From CAZTDD01 sp964612675 (GTDB lineage Bacteria; Hinthialibacterota; Hinthialibacteria; Hinthialibacterales; JAKPRU01): a stretch of 6,508 nt of DNA. Position 1 is the stretch's first letter, and each line of letters opens with the position of its first letter. The DNA is taken from positions 1 through 6,508 of the forward strand of contig CAZTDD010000208.1 of assembly GCA_964612675.1 (NCBI GenBank). The letters run 5' to 3'. The notes beneath the pieces were generated by a model. It was given only the letters and a program-made list of their open reading frames with translations. It was not told the origin of the DNA and searched no databases. Position numbers and translations under genes: made by a program. Below, in pieces: positions 1-5,082 of the stretch.

Positions 1-11
1 AACCTCCTGGT

Positions 12-43
12 GAGCCGTGTTCATTAAACGAAACCCACGGCTC
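12..43. repeat. Hairpin of repeat module copy 1
   Basis: GAGCCGT (12-18) pairs perfectly with ACGGCTC (37-43) across an 18-nt AT-rich loop. The same arms recur in copy 2 at 95-127. No T-run follows, so this does not look like a simple intrinsic terminator. Confidence 0.7.
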
Positions 44-94
44 GGCGGGAGCCTCGCCCTCCCACGATTCGTCTCGCCCGCGATTCGTCTCGCC

Positions 95-127
95 GAGCCG
101 TTGGTGGAATAAGACGAAAGACGGCTC
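95..127. repeat. Hairpin of repeat module copy 2
   Basis: GAGCCGT (95-101) pairs with ACGGCTC (121-127) across a 19-nt loop. The loop shares an ACGAAA core and AT-rich character with the loop of copy 1 but has otherwise diverged. Conserved arms around a diverged loop fit a structured element. Confidence 0.7.
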
Positions 128-192
128 ACCAGGAGGTTCGCCCTCCCTCGATTCGCCCTCCCACGGTTCATCCGCCCGAGTTTTACACAAAT

Positions 193-205
193 GATATTGA
201 ATATC
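193..205. promoter_or_regulatory. 13-bp palindrome over the -35 box (candidate operator)
   Basis: GATATTGAATATC is a perfect 6-1-6 inverted repeat and contains the TTGAAT -35 hexamer. A protein bound here would block the promoter at 197-225. The regulator is unknown, and AT-rich palindromes of this size can occur by chance. Confidence 0.4.
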
Positions 206-225
206 GAACTACGCAATTGTATATT
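197..225 (+). promoter_or_regulatory. Sigma70-like promoter of the nuclease gene
   Basis: TTGAAT (197-202) and TATATT (220-225) are separated by exactly 17 bp. They match the consensus hexamers at 4/6 and 5/6 positions. Transcription would start near 232, giving a leader of about 25 nt before the ATG at 257. It is the best promoter match noticed in the window and lies just downstream of the repeat array. Confidence 0.65.
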
Positions 226-256
226 TGTTCAACATCCTTTCTTTCTCCGGTAGATC

Positions 257-1609
257 ATGGCCGATCTGTATCAAAAAATGCGGGCGTTCCAGAAAACCTC
301 CCGGAACCCTGTTCCCGCCCGCCCTTCAAAGGAACAAAAGCCGACCGAACCGCTACCGGAGCATTTATCAACCTTATCGCAGATTCCTGGGGTCACTCTC
401 GCGCGGGAACTGGTTCGTAAGGTTGAGATACGGGAGAGAGAACGCGATTCGTTTCTCGAATCTCTGGGCGGACACGAACGCGAATTGAAATCCAGCCGAT
501 ACTGGCTCCGGCGGTCGACACGTTTCTTGCATCAATTACCGTATAAAGAGGAAGAGTTGGATGGGTATTCGCTGCGACAACTCGCACGCGACGAGTCATT
601 TGCCGATTTCGATCCGCGCAAAGCAGCATTTATCGACACGGAGACCACCGGTTTGGCGGGAGGAACCGGCACCTACGCTTTTTTGGTCGGTATTGGCCGT
701 TTCGTGGACGATGGATTCACCGTAAACCAGTATTTCATGCGGGACTATGACGAAGAGCCCGCGATGCTTGATGCGATTCTGGACGACCTTCGTTCAGCAA
801 GGTACTTGGTAAGTTTCAACGGAAAGTGTTTTGATATTCCTCTCTTAGCCACGAGGCTTCGGATGAATCGACGGCCGGCGGTCGTGGAATCGCTATCGCA
901 CTTCGATCTTCTGCATCCCGCACGCCGGCTGTGGCGCCAGCGCTGCGAATCATGCACGTTGACGAACCTGGAAGCGGTTCTTCTGGGACATGAACGGGAT
1001 ATTGACGTTCCTGCCTTTCAAATACCGCAGATCTATTTCGATTTCACGCGGGGGATTGGGATTCGCCGTATCCAACCGGTTTTGGAGCACAATGTCGACG
1101 ATATCGTTTCGCTTGCGATGTTGAGCGCAAAAGCCTGCCGGATGTATCGGTTGCCTGAGCTGGAAGCATCCAACGCCATTGATTGGTATTCGCTTGGCAG
1201 GGCATTCATAGTGGATGGCGATAAAGAGCGGGCTCGCATGTGTCTCGAACGATCTCTTCAGATAGATCTACCTCTTGGACTTCGATGGACGGCTCAGCGG
1301 GATTACAGCCTCCTGTTGAAACGGAATAAGGAGTATTCTGTGGCGGTTGAGGTTTGGCGCGAGATGCTCAACGGGGGCACGGACCGGCATCCTTTTCCGT
1401 ATGAAGAACTGGCAAAATACTACGAGCATATCGAACGGCGTCCGCTGGATGCTCTACGGCTGGTTCAAGATTTTCTCGCCTCGCTGGACTCTCCACGGCT
1501 CCCCGACCGTGAATCTCCCTCCTTTTCGATCGACCGGGTCCGGAATCAATTCGGATTCCGCCTCAAGCGCCTGATGCGAAAGGCCGATACTTGCAACCGA
1601 GGGACATGA
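257..1609 (+). CDS. YprB-like RNase H-fold nuclease with C-terminal helical (TPR-like) region
   Basis: This 450-aa protein has an RNase H-like 3'-5' exonuclease domain at about residues 122-297. Motif I is DTETTG (D127, E129), in the family-typical setting AFIDTETTGLAGGTGT. Motif II is SFNGKCFDIPLL (N188, D193). Motif III is HNVDDIVSL (H278, D282). These acidic residues would bind the two metal ions of a DnaQ/RNase H-type nuclease. This is the architecture of YprB-type proteins (RNase_H_2 family), often found near a DEAD/DEAH helicase; any such partner would be outside the window. Residues ~305-405 are helical and TPR-like (YSLGRAFIVDGDKERARMCL). The N-terminal ~100 residues are polar and probably form a linker. 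An in-frame TAG at 251-253 precedes the ATG, making it the first ATG in frame; its ribosome-binding site is weak. Substrate (DNA or RNA) is not shown by the sequence. Confidence 0.85.
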   Translation: MADLYQKMRAFQKTSRNPVPARPSKEQKPTEPLPEHLSTLSQIPGVTLARELVRKVEIRERERDSFLESLGGHERELKSSRYWLRRSTRFLHQLPYKEEELDGYSLRQLARDESFADFDPRKAAFIDTETTGLAGGTGTYAFLVGIGRFVDDGFTVNQYFMRDYDEEPAMLDAILDDLRSARYLVSFNGKCFDIPLLATRLRMNRRPAVVESLSHFDLLHPARRLWRQRCESCTLTNLEAVLLGHERDIDVPAFQIPQIYFDFTRGIGIRRIQPVLEHNVDDIVSLAMLSAKACRMYRLPELEASNAIDWYSLGRAFIVDGDKERARMCLERSLQIDLPLGLRWTAQRDYSLLLKRNKEYSVAVEVWREMLNGGTDRHPFPYEELAKYYEHIERRPLDALRLVQDFLASLDSPRLPDRESPSFSIDRVRNQFGFRLKRLMRKADTCNRGT

Positions 1610-1777
1610 GTGGAGGAAATCCCGTTTTCTGCCGTTCTGTATGCGGCGGAGGAAGAGGAGGTCTTCCCTGATGTATTCCTCAAGTACGAGTTCCTCGGAG
1701 TCCCCATTCGGTTTTGTTTTCATGGTGGGCGCATTATCCGCGTCCATTCTGACGGTCTTACTCGTTTTGGTTCCTGA
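1610..1777 (+). CDS. Possible 55-codon ORF overlapping the membrane protein gene (doubtful)
   Basis: A GTG begins at the base after the nuclease stop, with GAGGG (1599-1603) six bases upstream. The reading is a plausible soluble peptide beginning MEEIPFSAVLYAAEEEEVF and ending in TRFGS. It overlaps the membrane protein's frame for 107 bp. I recognise no family. Only one of the two frames may be used here; the hydrophobic frame is favoured because it continues for 120 codons. The region is worth checking for a frameshift or for true overlapping genes. Confidence 0.2.
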   Translation: MEEIPFSAVLYAAEEEEVFPDVFLKYEFLGVPIRFCFHGGRIIRVHSDGLTRFGS

Positions 1778-2033
1778 ATTTGTCCAAATCTACGCGAAGG
1801 CCGGCCTTCCGGTTTCATTCCTGACGGCGGCTTTTGTCGTACATCGGAGTACCGCGGCGATCTGGTTTGTCCTTGTTGGGTGTCTCTTGTCTCTCTTGCC
1901 TCTAACCAGCATTTACCGGAGAACGCCGAAAACCGTTGCCTCTTCCGTATTGGTGCTGTACGTCATGCTTTTCGGAACGCTTGCGATGAGTCTGTGTATG
2001 CCGTTGTTTGCCCTTGCGCACCGGTTGGGCTAA
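1671..2033 (+). CDS. Small three-helix integral membrane protein, weakly GspF-like
   Basis: A 120-aa hydrophobic protein with three likely membrane helices at about residues 13-35, 62-79 and 88-112, and a positively charged loop (YRRTPK) between the second and third. The stretch VPEFVQIYAKAGLPVSFLT after the first helix recalls the VPxFxxIFxxxGxxLPxxT signature of type II secretion/type IV pilus GspF/PilC proteins, but at this length it could only be a fragment-like relative. The start at 1671 is chosen because GAGGAGG (1655-1661) lies nine bases before it. ATG 1641 has no close Shine-Dalgarno; ATG 1722 is a further option just before the first helix. It lies 61 bp after the nuclease gene on the same strand, so co-transcription is likely. 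Function unknown. Confidence 0.6.
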   Translation: MYSSSTSSSESPFGFVFMVGALSASILTVLLVLVPEFVQIYAKAGLPVSFLTAAFVVHRSTAAIWFVLVGCLLSLLPLTSIYRRTPKTVASSVLVLYVMLFGTLAMSLCMPLFALAHRLG

Positions 2034-2063
2034 CATGAGACGGTCACAAAAGGCGGAGCGATC

Positions 2064-2201
2064 ATGACACGAGTTCTTCAACCCCCTCCTACACCTCCCC
2101 CGGTCTCGGGGGAGGCAACGGATGATCGCATTCAAGTCATGGCGAACCACGCATTTACGGCTTTTGAGACAGAGGTCTTTGGAATAGAAAGAGGCTTATG
2201 A
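2064..2201 (+). CDS. Probable small protein (45 aa) translationally coupled to the recombinase
   Basis: An ATG at 2064 is preceded by GGCGGAG (2052-2058) at good spacing. It opens a 45-codon frame, beginning MTRVLQPPPTPPPVSGEATD and ending GIERGL. Its TGA (2199-2201) overlaps the recombinase ATG (2198-2200) as ATGA, the classic arrangement for termination-reinitiation coupling. The proline-rich part is encoded by the C-rich arm of a strong hairpin. I recognise no family, and the peptide has no membrane segment. It could be a true small protein, a leader peptide controlling recombinase translation, or chance in a non-coding leader; the exact overlap and Shine-Dalgarno favour the first two. Confidence 0.45.
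   Translation: MTRVLQPPPTPPPVSGEATDDRIQVMANHAFTAFETEVFGIERGL
2094..2115 (+). promoter_or_regulatory. Strong GC hairpin in the recombinase leader
   Basis: CCTCCCCCG (2094-2102) and CGGGGGAGG (2107-2115) form a perfect 9-bp stem closed by GTCT. No T-run follows, so it is not a standard intrinsic terminator. It lies within the small ORF and about 80 bp before the recombinase start. It could act as an attenuator, an RNA-stability element or a dispersed palindromic repeat. The fold is certain on paper; the role is not. Confidence 0.55.
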
Positions 2202-3145
2202 ATACCCATACCGCCCGACGAATGTTCCTTGAGGATCTACGGATTGAGCAGCGGCGGTCCGAGAATACCGCTTTGGCGTACGGCCGCGATCTGGATCAAT
2301 TCTTCACCTATCTCGGTGATGGAGATCCTGCGGGTTGTCCGGAGGTCAATGAAATGAACCTCCAAGATGTGCGTGGATTTGTCTCCTATCAGATGGAGAT
2401 GGGGTTATCCGCTCGGAGCGTCAACCGAAAACTCTCGGCGATCCGCATGTTTTTCGGTTTTCTCCGGAAACAGAGAATCATCCCGGCCGATCCTACTCAG
2501 GGGATCGACAGTGTCAAACAGCTGAAGAAACTCCCGGTTTTTCTGGATGAGGACCATGCGGAACGTCTTGTCGAAAGCCCCGTAAACGGCGCGAACTCTG
2601 AGGATGTGCTTCATCTGCGGGACGCGGCGATGTTTGAAGTTCTGTATTCAACGGGAATGCGTGTTTCTTCGCTTGTCGGCATCAATACACAGGATTATTT
2701 TCCAAGCGAGGCCACGGTACAGATCCGTGCGAAGGGCGGCCGTGAGCACGTTCTGCCCCTGGGAGAAGCCGCTGCGGACGCGCTTGCGCGCTATCTACAA
2801 AGACGCGGGGGGTTGCGTGAACGATGCAAAGGCGAGGGCGACCCGTCCGACGCCGAGGCCTTGTTTCTTAACCGTGCCGGGGGGCGGATCACCACGAGAG
2901 GTGTCCAGATTCGCCTTCGAAAATACGTCCTTTCGCTGGGACTGGGGAAGGTAACACCCCATACATTCCGACATTCCTGTGCGACGCATCTATTGGAACG
3001 GGGAGCGGATCTGCGATTCGTTCAAGAGCTGCTGGGGCATGCCAGCCTGTCCACGACCCAGATGTACACTCATGTCACGCTTTCACGAATCCAGGAGGTG
3101 TATCGGAAGAACCACCCGCGCGCCAAGACGGAACGTCCGCTGTGA
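2198..3145 (+). CDS. Tyrosine recombinase, XerC/XerD type
   Basis: A complete 315-aa site-specific recombinase. Residues ~5-90 form the N-terminal SAM-like DNA-binding domain (FLEDLRIEQRRSENTALAY, then SARSVNRKLSAIRMFF). Residues ~110-300 are the catalytic domain. All six catalytic positions are visible: R155 (STGMRVSSL), K179 (RAKGGREHVLPL), H255 and R258 (HTFRHSCATHLL), H281 (LLGHASLSTTQMYTHV) and the nucleophile Y290. The length is usual for Xer proteins that resolve chromosome dimers at dif, and there is no IntI-specific insertion before the HxxR motif, so it is not an integron integrase. One small departure is S158 where Xer proteins usually have Glu. AAAGAGG lies only three bases before the ATG, and the start overlaps the stop of a 45-codon ORF, so coupling probably helps translation. 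It may be the housekeeping Xer or a mobile-element integrase; the first fits the sequence better. Confidence 0.92.
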   Translation: MNTHTARRMFLEDLRIEQRRSENTALAYGRDLDQFFTYLGDGDPAGCPEVNEMNLQDVRGFVSYQMEMGLSARSVNRKLSAIRMFFGFLRKQRIIPADPTQGIDSVKQLKKLPVFLDEDHAERLVESPVNGANSEDVLHLRDAAMFEVLYSTGMRVSSLVGINTQDYFPSEATVQIRAKGGREHVLPLGEAAADALARYLQRRGGLRERCKGEGDPSDAEALFLNRAGGRITTRGVQIRLRKYVLSLGLGKVTPHTFRHSCATHLLERGADLRFVQELLGHASLSTTQMYTHVTLSRIQEVYRKNHPRAKTERPL

Positions 3146-3156
3146 TTTCATACCAG

Positions 3157-3190
3157 TGCCTGTCCAGAGGCATCAGAGGAACCTTCTCTG
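3157..3190. terminator. Two adjacent hairpins between convergent genes (possible terminator)
   Basis: In the 67-bp gap between the converging recombinase and toxin genes, TGCCT (3157-3161) pairs with AGGCA (3168-3172). CAGAGGA (3174-3180) pairs with TTCTCTG (3184-3190), with one G-T wobble. Neither is followed by a T-run on either strand, so intrinsic termination is only a possibility suggested by position. Confidence 0.25.
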
Positions 3191-3212
3191 CCGGCGGTGT
3201 CCAACACGGGGA

Positions 3213-3725
3213 TTACTCATTGTCCTCTCCGAGCAATAATGCTTCCAACGCTTTCCGGGCTTCTTGGACAACTCGGTTGGAAATCCAAAGAGAAGTTGTT
3301 GTCAACCGTGATATAGCTTTCTGTGCGTCAGTAGGGTGCCTGTGCCCGACGGCTGCGGACCATATAACGACACCCAGTGTGCCGTGAACTTCTAATCCAA
3401 AGGTCCCAGCCAAGACTCTAGCCCTCGTGTCATCCGTTAGAAACCATTTCGGCTTCAGTTGTTTCGACAAAGCAATTGCCTCGGCTTCCCCTGGATCCAC
3501 CAGCCCAGAGCGAAAAAGGGACTCGGCTTCCTTCTCTTGCTCGTCTGTCAGTGAATGGACGATTATCCATTCCGGGAAATGACGGCCCCATCTGGGTAGC
3601 ATGGTGCTCAACTCATCTTGCACAGCCGATGGGATGTGGATTTCTCCGCATAACTCCAACAATTCCAGCAAGTCTGCTTCATGGAGGTGGAGAATCGGCC
3701 CCGTGTTGCTGACCACTAGAGTCAT
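3213..3725 (-). CDS. DUF3368-type PIN-like toxin
   Basis: A 170-aa protein with features of the DUF3368 branch of the PIN-domain fold, usually the toxin (a metal-dependent ribonuclease) of a type II pair. The first strand carries VVSNTGPI (N7 where PIN domains usually have Asp; Asn is common in this branch). IPSAVQDEL (D37, E38), DPGEAEAIALSKQL (D77, E80, E82) and FLTDDTRARVLA (D98, D99) supply the remaining acidic positions, followed by the family-typical VHGTLGVV. The start at 3725 gives the normal N-terminus MTLVVSN; the frame is open further upstream into the antitoxin gene. Its ATG overlaps the antitoxin's TGA as ATGA, so the pair is translationally coupled. Cellular target and activity are inferred from the family. 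Confidence 0.8.
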   Translation of the reverse strand: MTLVVSNTGPILHLHEADLLELLELCGEIHIPSAVQDELSTMLPRWGRHFPEWIIVHSLTDEQEKEAESLFRSGLVDPGEAEAIALSKQLKPKWFLTDDTRARVLAGTFGLEVHGTLGVVIWSAAVGHRHPTDAQKAISRLTTTSLWISNRVVQEARKALEALLLGEDNE

Positions 3726-3931
3726 TCCGCCGATTTCTGTTTTCGTTGCGACATTGCCCACTCGATGTCCTCCAACATGAACTCCTCCGACAAGCGGAGA
3801 CGGTGGCTTTGGACGAATTCGTGTAGTGCCGTGCGGAGAACGTCGCCTTCATCCATGAACCACCCGTCTCGTACGTACTTGTCAATCTCTGCTCGGAGCT
3901 TCTCCGGAAGCGAAACCGTGACTGTTTTCAT
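3722..3931 (-). CDS. Ribbon-helix-helix antitoxin (ParD/CopG-like)
   Basis: A 69-aa protein with an N-terminal ribbon-helix-helix DNA-binding domain: strand MKTVTVSLPEKL (residues 1-12), helix EIDKYVRDGW (about 15-24), then DEGDVLRTALHEFVQSH (about 27-43). The charged tail (RLRLSEEFMLEDIEWAMSQRKQKSAE) is the expected toxin-neutralising segment. Such antitoxins bind the promoter as dimers and repress their own operon, more strongly with toxin bound. The start at 3931 is supported by AGGAGG nine bases upstream on the minus strand (3941-3946); an upstream in-frame ATG near 3964 lacks this. It is the first gene of a two-gene operon overlapping the PIN-like toxin by ATGA. Confidence 0.83.
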   Translation of the reverse strand: MKTVTVSLPEKLRAEIDKYVRDGWFMDEGDVLRTALHEFVQSHRLRLSEEFMLEDIEWAMSQRKQKSAE

Positions 3932-4189
3932 GTGTTTATTCCTCCTAGGATGATAAGCATACACTGAGACAACCCGCGAGGAGAATCGACGGGATGCTCA
4001 CGTAGACACTTCTCCTATGTGGTTCAACCTCCGACCATGCGGATAATGTAACTTTCTTCTCACTACAAAGCTATGATACATCAGACACTGCTTTTCACGG
4101 ACACCGGTTAGGCTTCCTGCAAGTCTCAGGACATAGGAGCTGGTGAGCCTATTCTGACGTCCGTCGATTTGAGATATACTGTCCGTATC
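3932..4189. other. Divergent intergenic region between two toxin-antitoxin modules
   Basis: This 258-bp gap must hold the promoters of both divergent operons. A -10-like TATACT is visible for the plus-strand pair; no convincing promoter was found for the minus-strand pair. CTCCTATGT (4012-4020) and ACATAGGAG (4131-4139) form a perfect 9-bp inverted repeat about 110 bp apart. GGTTCAACC (4021-4029) is a short palindrome. No ORF or tRNA is supported here. Confidence 0.5.
4152..4180 (+). promoter_or_regulatory. Candidate promoter of the HicB-like/HicA-like operon
   Basis: TATACT (4175-4180) matches the -10 consensus at 5/6, with a poor -35 (TTCTGA, 4152-4157) at 17-bp spacing. Transcription would start around 4187-4190, at or within a few bases of the ATG at 4190, which would make the mRNA leaderless or nearly so. 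No Shine-Dalgarno is visible before that ATG, which agrees with this. Confidence 0.4.
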
Positions 4190-4516
4190 ATGAACGCTCG
4201 CACAACGGACTTGTCTACAGCCGCGGTGTCCGAAACTGCACTAACCGTGTCCGAACTCCGTTTCGGTGAACGACGCTATCTCTTTCATCAGCCGATTGTA
4301 TTCAAAGCCGAGTATGCAGACGGTGTCTGGATACACGAGAACGAAACGCTGTGTTTGACCAGCTATGCGGAGCGACAAGAGGACGTCGTACAAAAGCTGT
4401 CCGAAGATTTCGACAACCTGTGGAAGCAGATTGTGGAAGAGGACGATGAAAAGCTAAGCGAGGACGCACGCCTTTTGAAGAAGAATTTGCTGAAGATCGT
4501 GACGATAGAAGGTTGA
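4190..4516 (+). CDS. Putative HicB-like antitoxin partner of the HicA-like protein
   Basis: A 108-aa acidic protein that I do not assign to a named family. Its centre, PIVFKAEYADGVWIHENETLCLTSYAERQEDVV (residues ~35-67), has the spacing of the HicB half-fold: a strand, a DG turn, a Trp strand, then a helix. The C-terminal part, LSEDFDNLWKQIVEEDDEKLSEDARLLKKNLLKIV (70-104), is helical and strongly charged. No DNA-binding HTH or ribbon-helix-helix domain is apparent, unlike most HicB proteins. The ATG at 4190 is preferred; TTG 4169 is an alternative, but it precedes the candidate -10. It lies 10 bp before a HicA-like gene, and antitoxin-first order is the reverse of canonical hicAB. The antitoxin role is inferred from position and fold pattern. 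Confidence 0.55.
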   Translation: MNARTTDLSTAAVSETALTVSELRFGERRYLFHQPIVFKAEYADGVWIHENETLCLTSYAERQEDVVQKLSEDFDNLWKQIVEEDDEKLSEDARLLKKNLLKIVTIEG

Positions 4517-4526
4517 ACCATAAAGG

Positions 4527-4808
4527 ATGGCACCTCGCAAGACTCGGGACATCGAGGCAAGTCTGCTGAAGAAAGGGTTTAGAAGGCAAATTACTCATCA
4601 CAAATACTATTGGCTTCACGTGAACGACCGGAAAACCACCGTATGGACGAAAGTCAGCCACGCCACACGAGAGATTCCGGATCGCCTGGCAAGCGCTATG
4701 GCCAGGCAATTGAAGCTGAACCGCTCCGAATTCAATGCCCTTATCGATTGTCCACTGACGAAGAAAGGCTACCTTGCGATTCTGCGGAGTAAGGGTGTTC
4801 TCCGATAG
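4527..4808 (+). CDS. HicA-like toxin, long variant
   Basis: A 93-aa basic protein. The N-terminus (TRDIEASLLKKGFRRQITHHKYYWLHVNDRKTTVWTKVSH, from about residue 6) follows the HicA double-stranded RNA-binding-like pattern: a helix ending in KKGF, the His-bearing strand (H24, H25, in place of the GSHH motif) and an antiparallel strand pair. HicA toxins act on mRNA using this His. The C-terminal extension (MARQLKLNRSEFNALIDCPLTKKGYLAILRSKG, ~58-90) goes beyond the usual ~60-80-aa HicA and has a conserved-looking CPL motif. The ATG is the first possible start after an in-frame TAA at 4521. Its Shine-Dalgarno is poor (AAAGG directly abuts it), so it probably relies on coupling to the gene 10 bp upstream. 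Toxicity is an inference. Confidence 0.65.
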   Translation: MAPRKTRDIEASLLKKGFRRQITHHKYYWLHVNDRKTTVWTKVSHATREIPDRLASAMARQLKLNRSEFNALIDCPLTKKGYLAILRSKGVLR

Positions 4809-5082
4809 CGGTCCGCTAAGACAGGCTAGCATAGAAAGAAAGACTCCGTTATTATTCCAAGTGTGCGTCGTACGCGTCTGCGACAGATTCTTCGTCTGTC
4901 CGATCCGGCGGTAATCTGTCCCCGAACCCTCTGTGGTCAGACCTTTGCGATCTGAGGGGGGAGGAGACCATCTGCATAAATCGCCGAATGAAGTCCGGAA
5001 GAATCGGAATTTCTGGACGTGGTCACATCAGGGAATGACTTCAAGAGTAACTGCGATCTGAAAGGAGAGGCAAGGCGACAGT
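4809..5082 (+). other. 274-bp gene-free region with several small hairpins
   Basis: No gene is supported here. It holds the inverted repeat AGCGGTCCGCT (4807-4817), a hairpin GACAGA/TCTGTC (4882-4900, 7-nt loop) and TCAGA/TCTGA (4937-4955). TCTGTC recurs at 4915-4920 and could pair alternatively with GACAGA. The 3' end is the leader of the methyltransferase gene, with AAAGGAGAGG (5061-5070) upstream of its start. I do not recognise a riboswitch or ncRNA, and no clear promoter was found. Confidence 0.45.

Larger units (their letters stand above)
1..180. repeat. Mosaic array of short GC-rich interspersed repeats (REP/BIME-like)
   Basis: No gene lies here; the segment is made of repeats. Bases 1-18 (AACCTCCTGGTGAGCCGT) are the exact reverse complement of 121-138. 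Bases 37-47 (ACGGCTCGGCG) are the exact reverse complement of 91-101. In direct orientation, 12-71 and 95-155 are two diverged copies of one ~60-nt module: GAGCCGT, an AT-rich spacer with ATTAAACGAAA or AATAAGACGAAA, ACGGCTC, a variable mini-stem, then TCGCCCTCCC and NCGATTCG. The gap between copies holds CGATTCGTCTCGCC twice (65-78 and 81-94, period 16). TTCGCCCTCCC occurs at 137-147 and 152-162 (period 15). Bases 1-17 look like an inverted unit cut by the window edge. The alternating layout resembles bacterial interspersed mosaic elements; no transposase is visible, and family identity is unknown. Confidence 0.85.

Noticed and set aside
1..180. CRISPR array
   Set aside because: Repeats are of mixed length, orientation and period (15-16 nt and ~83 nt), with no uniform repeat-spacer pattern and no cas genes.
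2094..2115. Intrinsic terminator for the membrane protein gene
   Set aside because: The stem is strong but is followed by CAACGGATG, not a T-run; it is kept as a regulatory or repeat hairpin instead.
4012..4045. tRNA-like T-arm (GGTTCAACC followed by CCGACCA)
   Set aside because: The flanking bases do not form a T-stem, and no acceptor, D or anticodon arm can be paired upstream.
4022..4113. Possible integron attC site (GTTCAAC at 4022 and GTTAGGC at 4107), given a tyrosine recombinase and TA 'cassettes' nearby
   Set aside because: The two boxes are not complementary to each other, no inner L boxes or long stem are present, no second attC is seen in other gaps, and the recombinase lacks the IntI insertion.
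4302..4832. 176-codon minus-strand open frame opposite the HicB-like/HicA-like genes
   Set aside because: It overlaps two well-supported plus-strand genes, shows no recognisable motif and has low-complexity Ser-rich stretches typical of antisense shadow frames.
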